Assembly (NCBI RefSeq): GCF_001941865.1
Contig: NZ_CP016162.1
Location: forward strand, 1,550,001-1,614,000
Source: Pseudomonas alcaliphila JAB1
GTDB taxonomy: Bacteria; Pseudomonadota; Gammaproteobacteria; Pseudomonadales; Pseudomonadaceae
Direction: 5' to 3'
DNA: 64,000 bases
Every line of letters starts with the position of its first letter. Position 1 is the first letter of the stretch. The notes under the pieces were generated by a model. The model saw nothing but the letters and a program-made list of their open reading frames with translations. It ran no database searches and had not been told where the DNA came from. The position numbers and the translations under genes were made by a program. This document shows, piece after piece, positions 57,518 to 64,000 of this stretch.

Positions 57518-58156
57518 TCAATCGTCGGAAGTCTTGGCCTTGTACTCGCACAGATCTTCGATGCGGCAGGCGCCACAACGTGGTTTGCGCGCGGTGCAGA
57601 CATAGCGCCCGTGCAGGATCAGCCAGTGGTGGGCGTCGAGCAGATAATCTTTGGGCACGAACTTGAGCAGCTTCTTCTCCACCTCGACCACGTTCTTGCC
57701 CGGTGCGATGCCGGTGCGGTTGCTGACGCGAAAAATATGCGTGTCCACGGCCATGGCCAACTGGCGGAAGGCGGTGTTGAGCACCACGTTGGCGGTCTTG
57801 CGGCCGACGCCGGGCAGGGCTTCGAGGTCCTCGCGGTTGTCCGGCACCTGGCTGCCGTGTTTCTCGATGAGGATGCGGCAGGCCTCGATGACGTTCTTCG
57901 CCTTGCTGTTGTACAGGCCGATGGTCTTGATGTACTCGGAGAGTCCCTCGACGCCCAGGGCGTAGATCGCTTCCGGCGTATTGGCCACCGGAAACAGTTT
58001 GGCTGTGGCCTTGTTGACGCTGACGTCGGTGGCCTGGGCCGATAGCGTCACCGCCACCAGCAGCTCGAAGGGCGTGCTGTAGGCCAGCTCGGTCTTCGGC
58101 TCGGGGTTGTCCTCGTGCAGGCGGCGGAATATTTCCAGGCGTTTGGCGGTGTTCAT
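57518..58156 (-). CDS. nth: Endonuclease III
   Basis: A 212-aa DNA glycosylase/AP lyase for oxidised pyrimidines. Helix-hairpin-helix with catalytic Lys in LPGVGRKTANVVLN, catalytic Asp in MAVDTHIFRVSNR and the [4Fe-4S] loop C-x6-C-x2-C-x5-C (CTARKPRCGACRIEDLC). It follows rnfE after a 99-bp gap containing repeats, the usual rnf-nth linkage. Confidence 0.97.
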   Translation of the reverse strand: MNTAKRLEIFRRLHEDNPEPKTELAYSTPFELLVAVTLSAQATDVSVNKATAKLFPVANTPEAIYALGVEGLSEYIKTIGLYNSKAKNVIEACRILIEKHGSQVPDNREDLEALPGVGRKTANVVLNTAFRQLAMAVDTHIFRVSNRTGIAPGKNVVEVEKKLLKFVPKDYLLDAHHWLILHGRYVCTARKPRCGACRIEDLCEYKAKTSDD

Positions 58157-58173
58157 GGCTCAGGACTTCAGGC

Positions 58174-58235
58174 GTAGCCCGGATGCAATCCGGGGCGGGG
58201 TGGTTCGGCATACCCGGATTGCATCCGGGCTACGG
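58174..58235. repeat. Inverted pair of GTAGCCCGGATGCAATCCGG hairpins
   Basis: GTAGCCCGGATGCAATCCGG (58174-58193) and CCCGGATTGCATCCGGGCTAC on the other side form a ~60-bp inverted pair between rnfE and nth. The same unit occurs at 14582, 23900, 24091, 24283 and 60800. Confidence 0.85.
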
Positions 58236-58255
58236 TTGGTCGCTCGCTTGCGGCG

Positions 58256-58963
58256 TCATTCGATCACGCCGGTGACCCGCACACGACGGCTCTGTGCTGG
58301 CGCTTCGGGCGCGGCGGCCTTGGCCCGTTCCGCGGCGATCTGGTCGATGCGGTTCTTGCCGGCGATCAGCAGGCCCAGGACGAGAAAGGCGCCCGGCGGC
58401 AGGATGGCCAGCAGAAAGCCCTTGTAGTCCTGCACCAGGGTGAGCTTCCACTCGGCGGCAATCGGACCGAACAGCAGATGCATGTTGGCGAACAGTGCGC
58501 CGGTGCCGAGCAGCTCGCGCACGGCGCCGATCAGCACCAGCACCACGCCGAAGCCCAGGCCCATCATCAGGCCGTCGTAGGCGGCGCGGGCAGGGTCGTG
58601 CTTGGCGGCGAAGCCGTCGGCGCGGCCGAGGATCACGCAGTTGGTGGTGATCAACGGGATGAAGATGCCGAGGTTCTGGTACAGCTCGTAGGTATAGGCC
58701 TGCATCAGGAGCTCGATGCAGGTGGTCAGCGCGGCGATGATCATGACGAAGGCCGGCAGGCGCACGGCGGTATTGACCACGCCGCGCACCAGCGACACCG
58801 CGGTGTTGGAGCACACCAGCACCACTGCGCTGGCCAGGGCCAGGCCGAGGGCGTTGACCGTGGAGTTGCTCACCCCCAGCAGCGGGCAAAGGCCGAGCAG
58901 CTGCACCAGCGCCGGGTTGTTCTTCCACAGGCCGTTGAGGCTGATTTCGCGGTAACTGGTCAT
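58256..58963 (-). CDS. rnfE: Rnf/Rsx complex subunit E
   Basis: A 235-aa integral membrane subunit (family of NqrD/RnfE). It starts [20 protein letters not shown], then [40 protein letters not shown] and [18 protein letters not shown]; the paired Cys (TTC and TNC) bind the membrane iron centre in the family. Overlaps rnfG by 4 bp. Confidence 0.95.
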   Translation of the reverse strand: MTSYREISLNGLWKNNPALVQLLGLCPLLGVSNSTVNALGLALASAVVLVCSNTAVSLVRGVVNTAVRLPAFVMIIAALTTCIELLMQAYTYELYQNLGIFIPLITTNCVILGRADGFAAKHDPARAAYDGLMMGLGFGVVLVLIGAVRELLGTGALFANMHLLFGPIAAEWKLTLVQDYKGFLLAILPPGAFLVLGLLIAGKNRIDQIAAERAKAAAPEAPAQSRRVRVTGVIE

Positions 58964-59601
58964 TGCTCGTCCTCCGCCAGGCCCAGCAAGTGGGCGCGGT
59001 GCTTGTCGAAGTAGTGCAGGGCGCCGTGCACGGCCTTGACCACGGCGCGCGGGGTGATGGTGGCACCGGCGAACTGGTCGAACTCGCCGCGATCCTTCTT
59101 CACTGCCCAGCCGTCTTCGCCGGGATCGGTCAGGGATTTACCTTCGAAGCTGCGCACCCAGTCGCTCTTGGCCAGCTCGATCTTGTCGCCCAGGCCCGGT
59201 GTTTCCTTATGGCCGAGTACACGTACGCCGGCCAGGCGACCGTCGGCGAAGATGCCCACCAGCAGGTGGATGGCGCCGCTGTAGCCATCCGGGGCGGTGA
59301 CCGGCAGGATTAGTGCGCTGGGCTGGTCGCCTTTCAAGGCCAGGTAAGCCGACTGCGGGCTGCGGTGGCCCAGCTTGGGCGCGTTTAGCTCGATGCGGTT
59401 GTCCAGCAGGTGGTTGTCGTAGCTGCCGGCCGGCAGGATCTCGGCCAGGGCGCGCACCTGCGCTTCGCGCTCGGCTGCGGCGATACGAGTGGCGGTGCCC
59501 TGTTGCAGCAGGGCCACGCTGCCGACGGTGCCAATGGCGAACAGGCCCAGCACCAGGGCGTTCTTCAGCATCGAGCGGCTGATTTCCGGCAGCATGCTCA
59601 T
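58960..59601 (-). CDS. rnfG: Rnf/Rsx complex subunit G
   Basis: A 213-aa single-pass protein, [20 protein letters not shown], with a periplasmic FMN-binding domain; FMN attaches to the last Thr of FAGATIT. Start ATG 59601 overlaps the rnfD stop (ATGA). The open frame continues far upstream antisense through rnfD, but that part is not coding. Overlaps rnfE by 4 bp. Confidence 0.94.
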   Translation of the reverse strand: MSMLPEISRSMLKNALVLGLFAIGTVGSVALLQQGTATRIAAAEREAQVRALAEILPAGSYDNHLLDNRIELNAPKLGHRSPQSAYLALKGDQPSALILPVTAPDGYSGAIHLLVGIFADGRLAGVRVLGHKETPGLGDKIELAKSDWVRSFEGKSLTDPGEDGWAVKKDRGEFDQFAGATITPRAVVKAVHGALHYFDKHRAHLLGLAEDEQ

Positions 59602-60629
59602 TCTCCCAGCTTGAAGCCGCTGTTGGGCTTGCGATGGCCGTAGCTGCGCGGCCGGGTGTAGTAGTCGATGGTCGGCGCCGCCAGGTTCATCAGCAGCACG
59701 GCGAAGGCCACCGCGTCCGGGTAGCCGCCCCAGGTACGGATCACGTAGACCAGTACGCCGACGCCGATGCCGAACACCAGACGCCCGCGATTGCTGGTGG
59801 CGCCGGAAACCGGGTCGGTGACGATGAAGAAGGCGCCGAGCATGGTGGCGCCGGTCAGCAGGTGAAACAGCGGCGAGCCGTTGGAATCCGAGCCGCTGCC
59901 GTTCCAGAACAGCAGGCTCATGACGAACAGCGCGGCGAGCATGCCCAGCGGCGCGTGCCAGGTGATCAGGCGCTTGTGCAGCAGGTACAGGCCGCCAGCG
60001 AGGAAGGCCAGGTTGACTGCTTCGCTGCCGGCGCCGCCGAAGTGACCGAAGGCTGCATTGCTGGCGCGCAGCTCGTCGATGGTCAGGCTCTTGTTCACCT
60101 TCAGGGCATCCAGCGCGGTGGCCTGGGCCCAGCCATCGGGCAGGTTGGCGATGCCCAGTATGTGCTTGAGACCATCCATCGCGGCGACACCGTGCGGGGC
60201 CGGCCAACTGGTCATCTCTACCGGGAAGGAAATCAGTACCACCACGTATCCGACCATGGCCGGATTGAACGGGTTCTGCCCGAGTCCACCATAGAGCTGC
60301 TTGCCGAAGCCGATGGCGAAACCGCAGGCGATCAGGGTCAGCCACCAGGGCGAGTAGGGCGGCAGGGCCAGGGCCAGCAGCACGGCGGTGACCAGGGCGC
60401 TGTAGTCCTTGAGGAAGAAGGCCAGCGGACGCTTGCGCGCGGCCAGCAGAGCAGCTTCGAAGCCCAGCGCGCAGAGGCTGGCCCAGAGCAGGTTGAACAG
60501 GGTGCCGGCGCCGAACAGCCAGGTCAGCGCGAGGATGCCCGGCACGGTGGCCAGCAGCACCTGCAGCATGACCTGCTGGGTACGGTTGCTGCCCTTGGCG
60601 TGGGGCGATGTGATGCGGGGCAGGGCCAT
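59598..60629 (-). CDS. rnfD: Rnf/Rsx complex subunit D
   Basis: A 343-aa membrane subunit, [20 protein letters not shown], with about nine helices and the FMN-binding SGAT in [17 protein letters not shown] 60629 has GGAG upstream; the frame opens 30 codons earlier. Separated from rnfC by 193 bp with a REP pair, unlike the tight coupling of the other rnf genes. Confidence 0.95.
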   Translation of the reverse strand: MALPRITSPHAKGSNRTQQVMLQVLLATVPGILALTWLFGAGTLFNLLWASLCALGFEAALLAARKRPLAFFLKDYSALVTAVLLALALPPYSPWWLTLIACGFAIGFGKQLYGGLGQNPFNPAMVGYVVVLISFPVEMTSWPAPHGVAAMDGLKHILGIANLPDGWAQATALDALKVNKSLTIDELRASNAAFGHFGGAGSEAVNLAFLAGGLYLLHKRLITWHAPLGMLAALFVMSLLFWNGSGSDSNGSPLFHLLTGATMLGAFFIVTDPVSGATSNRGRLVFGIGVGVLVYVIRTWGGYPDAVAFAVLLMNLAAPTIDYYTRPRSYGHRKPNSGFKLGE

Positions 60630-60723
60630 CGGCGCTCCGGTGGTTCTGTTGCTGCGTTCGTATTGAGCGCAGTGGTGTGTCGATTCCCCCGATGTTATCC
60701 AGGCTGCATGCGATGCCAAGGAC

Positions 60724-60784
60724 TGTAGGAGCCGGCTTGCCGGCGATGCTTTTGGCCATGATCGCCAGCAAGCTGGCTCCTACA
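60724..60784. repeat. Inverted REP pair between rnfC and rnfD
   Basis: TGTAGGAGCCGGCTTGCCGG and ATCGCCAGCAAGCTGGCTCC with TACA closing. A GCCCGAATGCAATCCGGGC hairpin follows at about 60799-60817. Confidence 0.88.
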
Positions 60785-60822
60785 GAACGGTGCAGCAGCC
60801 CGAATGCAATCCGGGCCGGTTG

Positions 60823-63267
60823 TCAGGGTTGATATTCGTTCAGCTTGCGTTCGGCTTCGGCCAGGCGTGTGCGTGCCTGTTCCAGCGCCTCGCCAGCGGC
60901 GCTCTCGTCACGCTCCAGCTTGCGCAGGTCGGCGCGGGCAAAGGCCGCCTCGGTCTTCAGCGCCTTGAATTTTTCGTCCACGCTGGGGCGTTCGGTGCGT
61001 ACCAGCTCCGGCGCCGGCTTGCCTGAGGTCGCCTCCGCGGCATGCAGGGCTTGTTCGGCGGCGGTCAGGGCAGCGCGCAGCGGCTGCAGGTCGGCTTCGT
61101 CGGCGCCGGCTTTCTCGGCCTTCTTAAGCTCGGCGCGCTTCATCGCCAGCTCGGCCTTGGCCTTTTTCAAGGCGTCGTCACCGGCGGGTTTGGCGGCTGG
61201 GGCGGGCGCCTGCTTTTCCAGATCGGCCAGGGCCTTCTCGGCTTCTTCCAGTTGCTGGCGCAGGCGAGCGATTTCGGCCTGCTGCTCGTCGTCCGGGTTC
61301 TCGATCTTTTCCAGCTTGCGCAGCTGTGCCTTGAGCATGGCAGCGTCGATCTTGGCTTTCTTCAGCGCTTCGTCGCCGGCCGGTTTGGCGGCGGGTGCGG
61401 GCGCCTGGCTTTCCAGGCTGGTCAGGGTCGTTTCGGCTGCTTCCAGCTGCTGACGCAGGCGGGCGAGTTCGGTCTGCTGGTCGTCGTCCGGGTTCTCGAT
61501 CTTTTCCAGCTTGCGCAGCTGGGCCTTGAGCATGGCGGCTTCGATCTTGGCTTTCTTCAGCGCTTCGTCACCGGCCGGCTTGGGCGCCGGCGCAGGTGCA
61601 GCCGCCTGTGCATCGGCCAGGGCCTTTTGCGCGGCTTCGGCAGCGGCGCGCAGCTCGTTGACCTGCGCCTGCAGTTCGGGCGTATCGTGGGCGGCCAGCT
61701 GTTTTTCCGCCTTCTTCAGCGCGACCTGGGCCATGCTGGCTTCGATCTTGAGCTTCTTCAGCGCGTCATCGGCCGGCGCGGTTGCCACTGCAGCTGGTGC
61801 CTCGGCCAGCGCCGCCTTGGCGCGGGCGGCCTTCTCGGCGCGGGCCTTGCGCTCGGCTTCCTTCTGTTCCTCGGCGCGGCGCAGGCGTTCCTGGCGCTGC
61901 TCGAAACGCTGCTTGGAGTGTTCGGCCTTGAGCTGCTTCTGTTCCAGCTCGCGGATTTCCGCCTTGGCCGCGCGGTAGTACTGCACCAGCGGAATGCTCG
62001 ATGGGCAGACGTAGGCGCAGGCGCCGCACTCGATGCAGTCGAACAGGTTGTGCGCCTTGAGCTGCTCGTGCTCCTGGCCCAGGGCGAAGAAGTGCAGTTG
62101 CTGCGGCAGCAGGCTGGCCGGGCAGGCCTCGGCACATTCGCCGCAGCGGATGCAGGGCATGGCCGGCGGTGGCGGTGGCAGTTCGGCGGCGGTGCTGGCC
62201 AGCAGGCAGTTGCTGGTCTTGATCAGCGGCACCTCGAGGCTGGGCAGGGTAAAGCCCATCATCGGTCCGCCCATGATCAGGCGATTGAGTTTGCTGGTGT
62301 CCAGCCCGGCGAACTGCAGCAGCTCGCCCACCGGCGTGCCGAGCAGCGCCTCGACGTTACCCGGGCGCGCCAGTGCCTCGCCGGTCAGGGTGGTGATGCG
62401 CGAAATCAGCGGCTTGCCCAGCACCACCGCATCGTGAATAGCCGTGCAGGTGCCGACGTTCTGGCAGAGGATGCCGATATCGGCCGGCAGCCCGCCCGAG
62501 GGCACCTCGACACCGGTGAGAATCTGGATCAGCTGTTTCTCGCCGCCGGAGGGGTACTTGGTGGGAAACCCCCGCACCTGGTAGCTGCGCTCGCTGCAGG
62601 CGCCGCGCACGGCGGCGATGGCCTCGGGCTTGTTGTCCTCGATGCCGATCAGCACCTGATCGGGCTGGATCAGCTGCACCAGGATATCGATGCCGGAAAC
62701 CAGTTCGCCGGCGCGCTCACGCATCAGCAGGTCGTCGGCGGTGATATAGGGTTCGCACTCGGTGCCGTTGATGATCAGGGTATGGATCTTCTGCGTCGGC
62801 CGCGCAGTGAGCTTCACTGCGGTGGGAAAACCGGCGCCGCCCAGGCCGCTGATGCCGGATTCGCGGATCAGTGCCAGCAGCTCGGCCGATTCCATGTGCC
62901 GATAGTCGGGGTGCGACGTCAGGTCGACCCACTCGTCCAGACCGTCGCTGTCGATGACGACAGCCGGCGCCAGCATGCCGGAAGCGTGGGGGTAGGGCTG
63001 CGGGCCGATAAAGCTGACGGTGCCGGAGGTCGGGGCATGCAGCGGCGCGCTGACGAAGCCATTGGCCTCGGCGATCTTCTCGCCTTTGCGCACGTGCTGG
63101 CCGACGACGACGCAGGGCTCGGCGACTGCACCGATATGCTGGCCTAGCGGCAACACCAGGCGTTTGGGCAACGGAGCCTGCTGGATCGGCGTGCGGTTGG
63201 ACAGTTCCTTGCGCTCGGCCGGGTGGATGCCGCCGGGGATATCCCAGATCTTTTCCTGCGCGCTCAT
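60823..63267 (-). CDS. rnfC: Rnf/Rsx complex subunit C with long repeat-bearing tail
   Basis: An 814-aa soluble subunit. NADH/FMN-binding core (residues ~1-350: [44 protein letters not shown]), then two 4Fe-4S motifs ([24 protein letters not shown]), then an Ala/Lys/Glu-rich helical tail of about 370 residues. The tail contains a 65-aa repeat ([20 protein letters not shown]...) encoded by 195-bp DNA repeats. It feeds electrons from NADH to or from the membrane subunits. Overlaps rnfB by 4 bp. Confidence 0.95.
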   Translation of the reverse strand: MSAQEKIWDIPGGIHPAERKELSNRTPIQQAPLPKRLVLPLGQHIGAVAEPCVVVGQHVRKGEKIAEANGFVSAPLHAPTSGTVSFIGPQPYPHASGMLAPAVVIDSDGLDEWVDLTSHPDYRHMESAELLALIRESGISGLGGAGFPTAVKLTARPTQKIHTLIINGTECEPYITADDLLMRERAGELVSGIDILVQLIQPDQVLIGIEDNKPEAIAAVRGACSERSYQVRGFPTKYPSGGEKQLIQILTGVEVPSGGLPADIGILCQNVGTCTAIHDAVVLGKPLISRITTLTGEALARPGNVEALLGTPVGELLQFAGLDTSKLNRLIMGGPMMGFTLPSLEVPLIKTSNCLLASTAAELPPPPPAMPCIRCGECAEACPASLLPQQLHFFALGQEHEQLKAHNLFDCIECGACAYVCPSSIPLVQYYRAAKAEIRELEQKQLKAEHSKQRFEQRQERLRRAEEQKEAERKARAEKAARAKAALAEAPAAVATAPADDALKKLKIEASMAQVALKKAEKQLAAHDTPELQAQVNELRAAAEAAQKALADAQAAAPAPAPKPAGDEALKKAKIEAAMLKAQLRKLEKIENPDDDQQTELARLRQQLEAAETTLTSLESQAPAPAAKPAGDEALKKAKIDAAMLKAQLRKLEKIENPDDEQQAEIARLRQQLEEAEKALADLEKQAPAPAAKPAGDDALKKAKAELAMKRAELKKAEKAGADEADLQPLRAALTAAEQALHAAEATSGKPAPELVRTERPSVDEKFKALKTEAAFARADLRKLERDESAAGEALEQARTRLAEAERKLNEYQP
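61181..61590. repeat. 195-bp in-frame tandem repeats in rnfC
   Basis: The block beginning CCGGCGGGTTTGGCGG recurs at 61181, 61376 and 61571, exactly 195 bp apart (65 codons), with high identity between the two full units. It encodes the [18 protein letters not shown]... repeats of the tail. Confidence 0.9.
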
Positions 63268-63839
63268 GCCGCCTGCTCCCGGTCACTGGCAATCAGTTGG
63301 CCGGGTGCCAGCGGCTTGTCCCACTTCCAGCTCTGCACCGTGCTACCGACCTCGATCATGTCGATGCAGTCCACCGGGCAGGGCTCGACGCAGAGGTCGC
63401 AGCCTGTGCACTCGCTGACGATCACAGTGTGCATCTGCCGCGCCGCACCGACGATGGCGTCCACCGGGCAGGCCTGGATGCACTTGGTGCAGCCGATACA
63501 TTCGGCTTCGCGGATGTAGGCGACCATCTGCGGCTTTTCGCCTTCCACCGCATCCAGCGGTTCCGCCTCGACGTCAAGCAGATCGGCCAGCGCCTGGATG
63601 GTCGCCTCGCCACCAGGTGGGCACTTGTTGATCTTGTCGCCGCCGGCGATCGCCTCGGCGTAGGGCTTGCAGCCCGGGTAGCCGCATTGGCCGCACTGGG
63701 TCTGCGGCAGCAGGGCGTTGATCTGCTCGGCGATGGGGTCACCTTCGACCTTGAAGCGCACCGCAGCGAAACCAAGGATGGCACCGGCGATCAGGCACAG
63801 GCCGAGCAGCGCGAGTACGGCGATGAGGACCAGGTTCAT
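63264..63839 (-). CDS. rnfB: Rnf/Rsx complex subunit B
   Basis: A 191-aa iron-sulfur protein anchored by an N-terminal helix ([18 protein letters not shown]). The [14 protein letters not shown] motif with a later CPPGG binds one cluster; [15 protein letters not shown] and [15 protein letters not shown] bind two more. Overlaps rnfA and rnfC by 4 bp. Confidence 0.96.
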   Translation of the reverse strand: MNLVLIAVLALLGLCLIAGAILGFAAVRFKVEGDPIAEQINALLPQTQCGQCGYPGCKPYAEAIAGGDKINKCPPGGEATIQALADLLDVEAEPLDAVEGEKPQMVAYIREAECIGCTKCIQACPVDAIVGAARQMHTVIVSECTGCDLCVEPCPVDCIDMIEVGSTVQSWKWDKPLAPGQLIASDREQAA

Positions 63840-64000
63840 AGCTTGATCAACCCGGCAAAGCCCATGAAGGCCAGCGACATCAGGCCGGCGGTGATCATGC
63901 CGATGGCAGCGCCCTGAAAGGACTTGGGCACGTCGGCGATGGCGATGCGCTCACGCATGGCGGCGAACAGCACCAACACCAGGGAGAAGCCCAGACCTGC
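63836..64000 (-). CDS. rnfA: Rnf/Rsx complex subunit A, partial (5' end off window)
   Basis: The last 54 residues of a membrane subunit: [20 protein letters not shown], then [20 protein letters not shown] and an end at GLIKL. This matches the C terminus of RnfA/NqrE-type proteins. Its stop overlaps the rnfB ATG (ATGA). The start lies beyond 64000. Confidence 0.94.
   Translation of the reverse strand, partial: AGLGFSLVLVLFAAMRERIAIADVPKSFQGAAIGMITAGLMSLAFMGFAGLIKL

Noticed and set aside
58960..60771. A 603-codon minus-strand frame across rnfD and rnfG
   Set aside because: The rnfG protein begins at ATG 59601; the rest is an out-of-frame shadow of rnfD.

Overview
The window is from a high-GC Pseudomonas. 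Core genes (mmsAB/mmsR, braCDEFG, motY, rnfABCDGE-nth, rnt-pyrC, PA3496-type and DUF5064 proteins) and many 'GTAGGAGC...GCTCCTAC' REP hairpins are typical of the genus. I cannot fix the species from sequence alone. The biphenyl genes at the left edge are of the Pseudomonas KF707 type.

Region 1 (1-10380) is the integrase end of a mobile element carrying a biphenyl (bph) operon. On the minus strand, in transcription order: GntR regulator bphR1, bphA1, bphA2, orf3, bphA3, bphA4, bphB, bphC, bphX0 and the start of bphX1. These encode biphenyl 2,3-dioxygenase, the diol dehydrogenase, the ring-cleavage dioxygenase, a glutathione transferase and the first lower-pathway enzyme. A P4/ICEclc-like tyrosine recombinase lies between bphR1 and a tRNA-Gly(CCC), whose 3' end is the presumed attachment site.

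Region 2 (10381-20200) is chromosomal: phaG-like acyltransferase, rsuA, a small CWC protein and a membrane diguanylate cyclase. It then enters a guanidine-nitrogen locus with a biotin-dependent guanidine/urea carboxylase and two DUF1989 carboxyguanidine-deiminase-type subunits.

Region 3 (20200-30000) is the most interesting part. Three guanidine-I (ykkC) riboswitches, each about 70 nt downstream of a sigma-54-type -24/-12 element, precede two paralogous ABC substrate-binding proteins and a permease. Between these units, on the opposite strand, lies a two-gene operon: a 2-oxoglutarate/Fe(II) oxygenase and a 310-aa protein of unknown function. It has its own sigma-54-type element and a leader with two ACGA-loop hairpins matching the guanidine-II (mini-ykkC) riboswitch. 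I infer a nitrogen-limitation-controlled system that takes up guanidine, degrades it, and perhaps oxidatively releases it from alkylguanidines. An IS66 element has split the transporter ATPase gene near its start. No allophanate hydrolase gene is adjacent.

Region 4 (30000-41900) holds a small Tyr/His/Arg-rich lipoprotein and a valine-catabolic operon (mmsA, periplasmic binding protein, acyl-CoA dehydrogenase, enoyl-CoA hydratase, 3-hydroxyisobutyryl-CoA hydrolase, mmsB) divergent from the AraC regulator mmsR. A thioesterase, an HDOD protein, ung and a DUF6279 lipoprotein follow. Region 5 (42000-50450) holds a second IS66 element, inserted exactly at the terminator of the branched-chain amino-acid transporter operon braCDEFG, then DUF2288, DUF5064 and bfd. 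Region 6 (50450-64000) has a ~570-bp imperfect inverted-repeat element, rnt-pyrC, motY, argG, gloA, a GAF-GGDEF protein, a PA3496-like small protein, nth and rnfEGDCB with the 3' end of rnfA.
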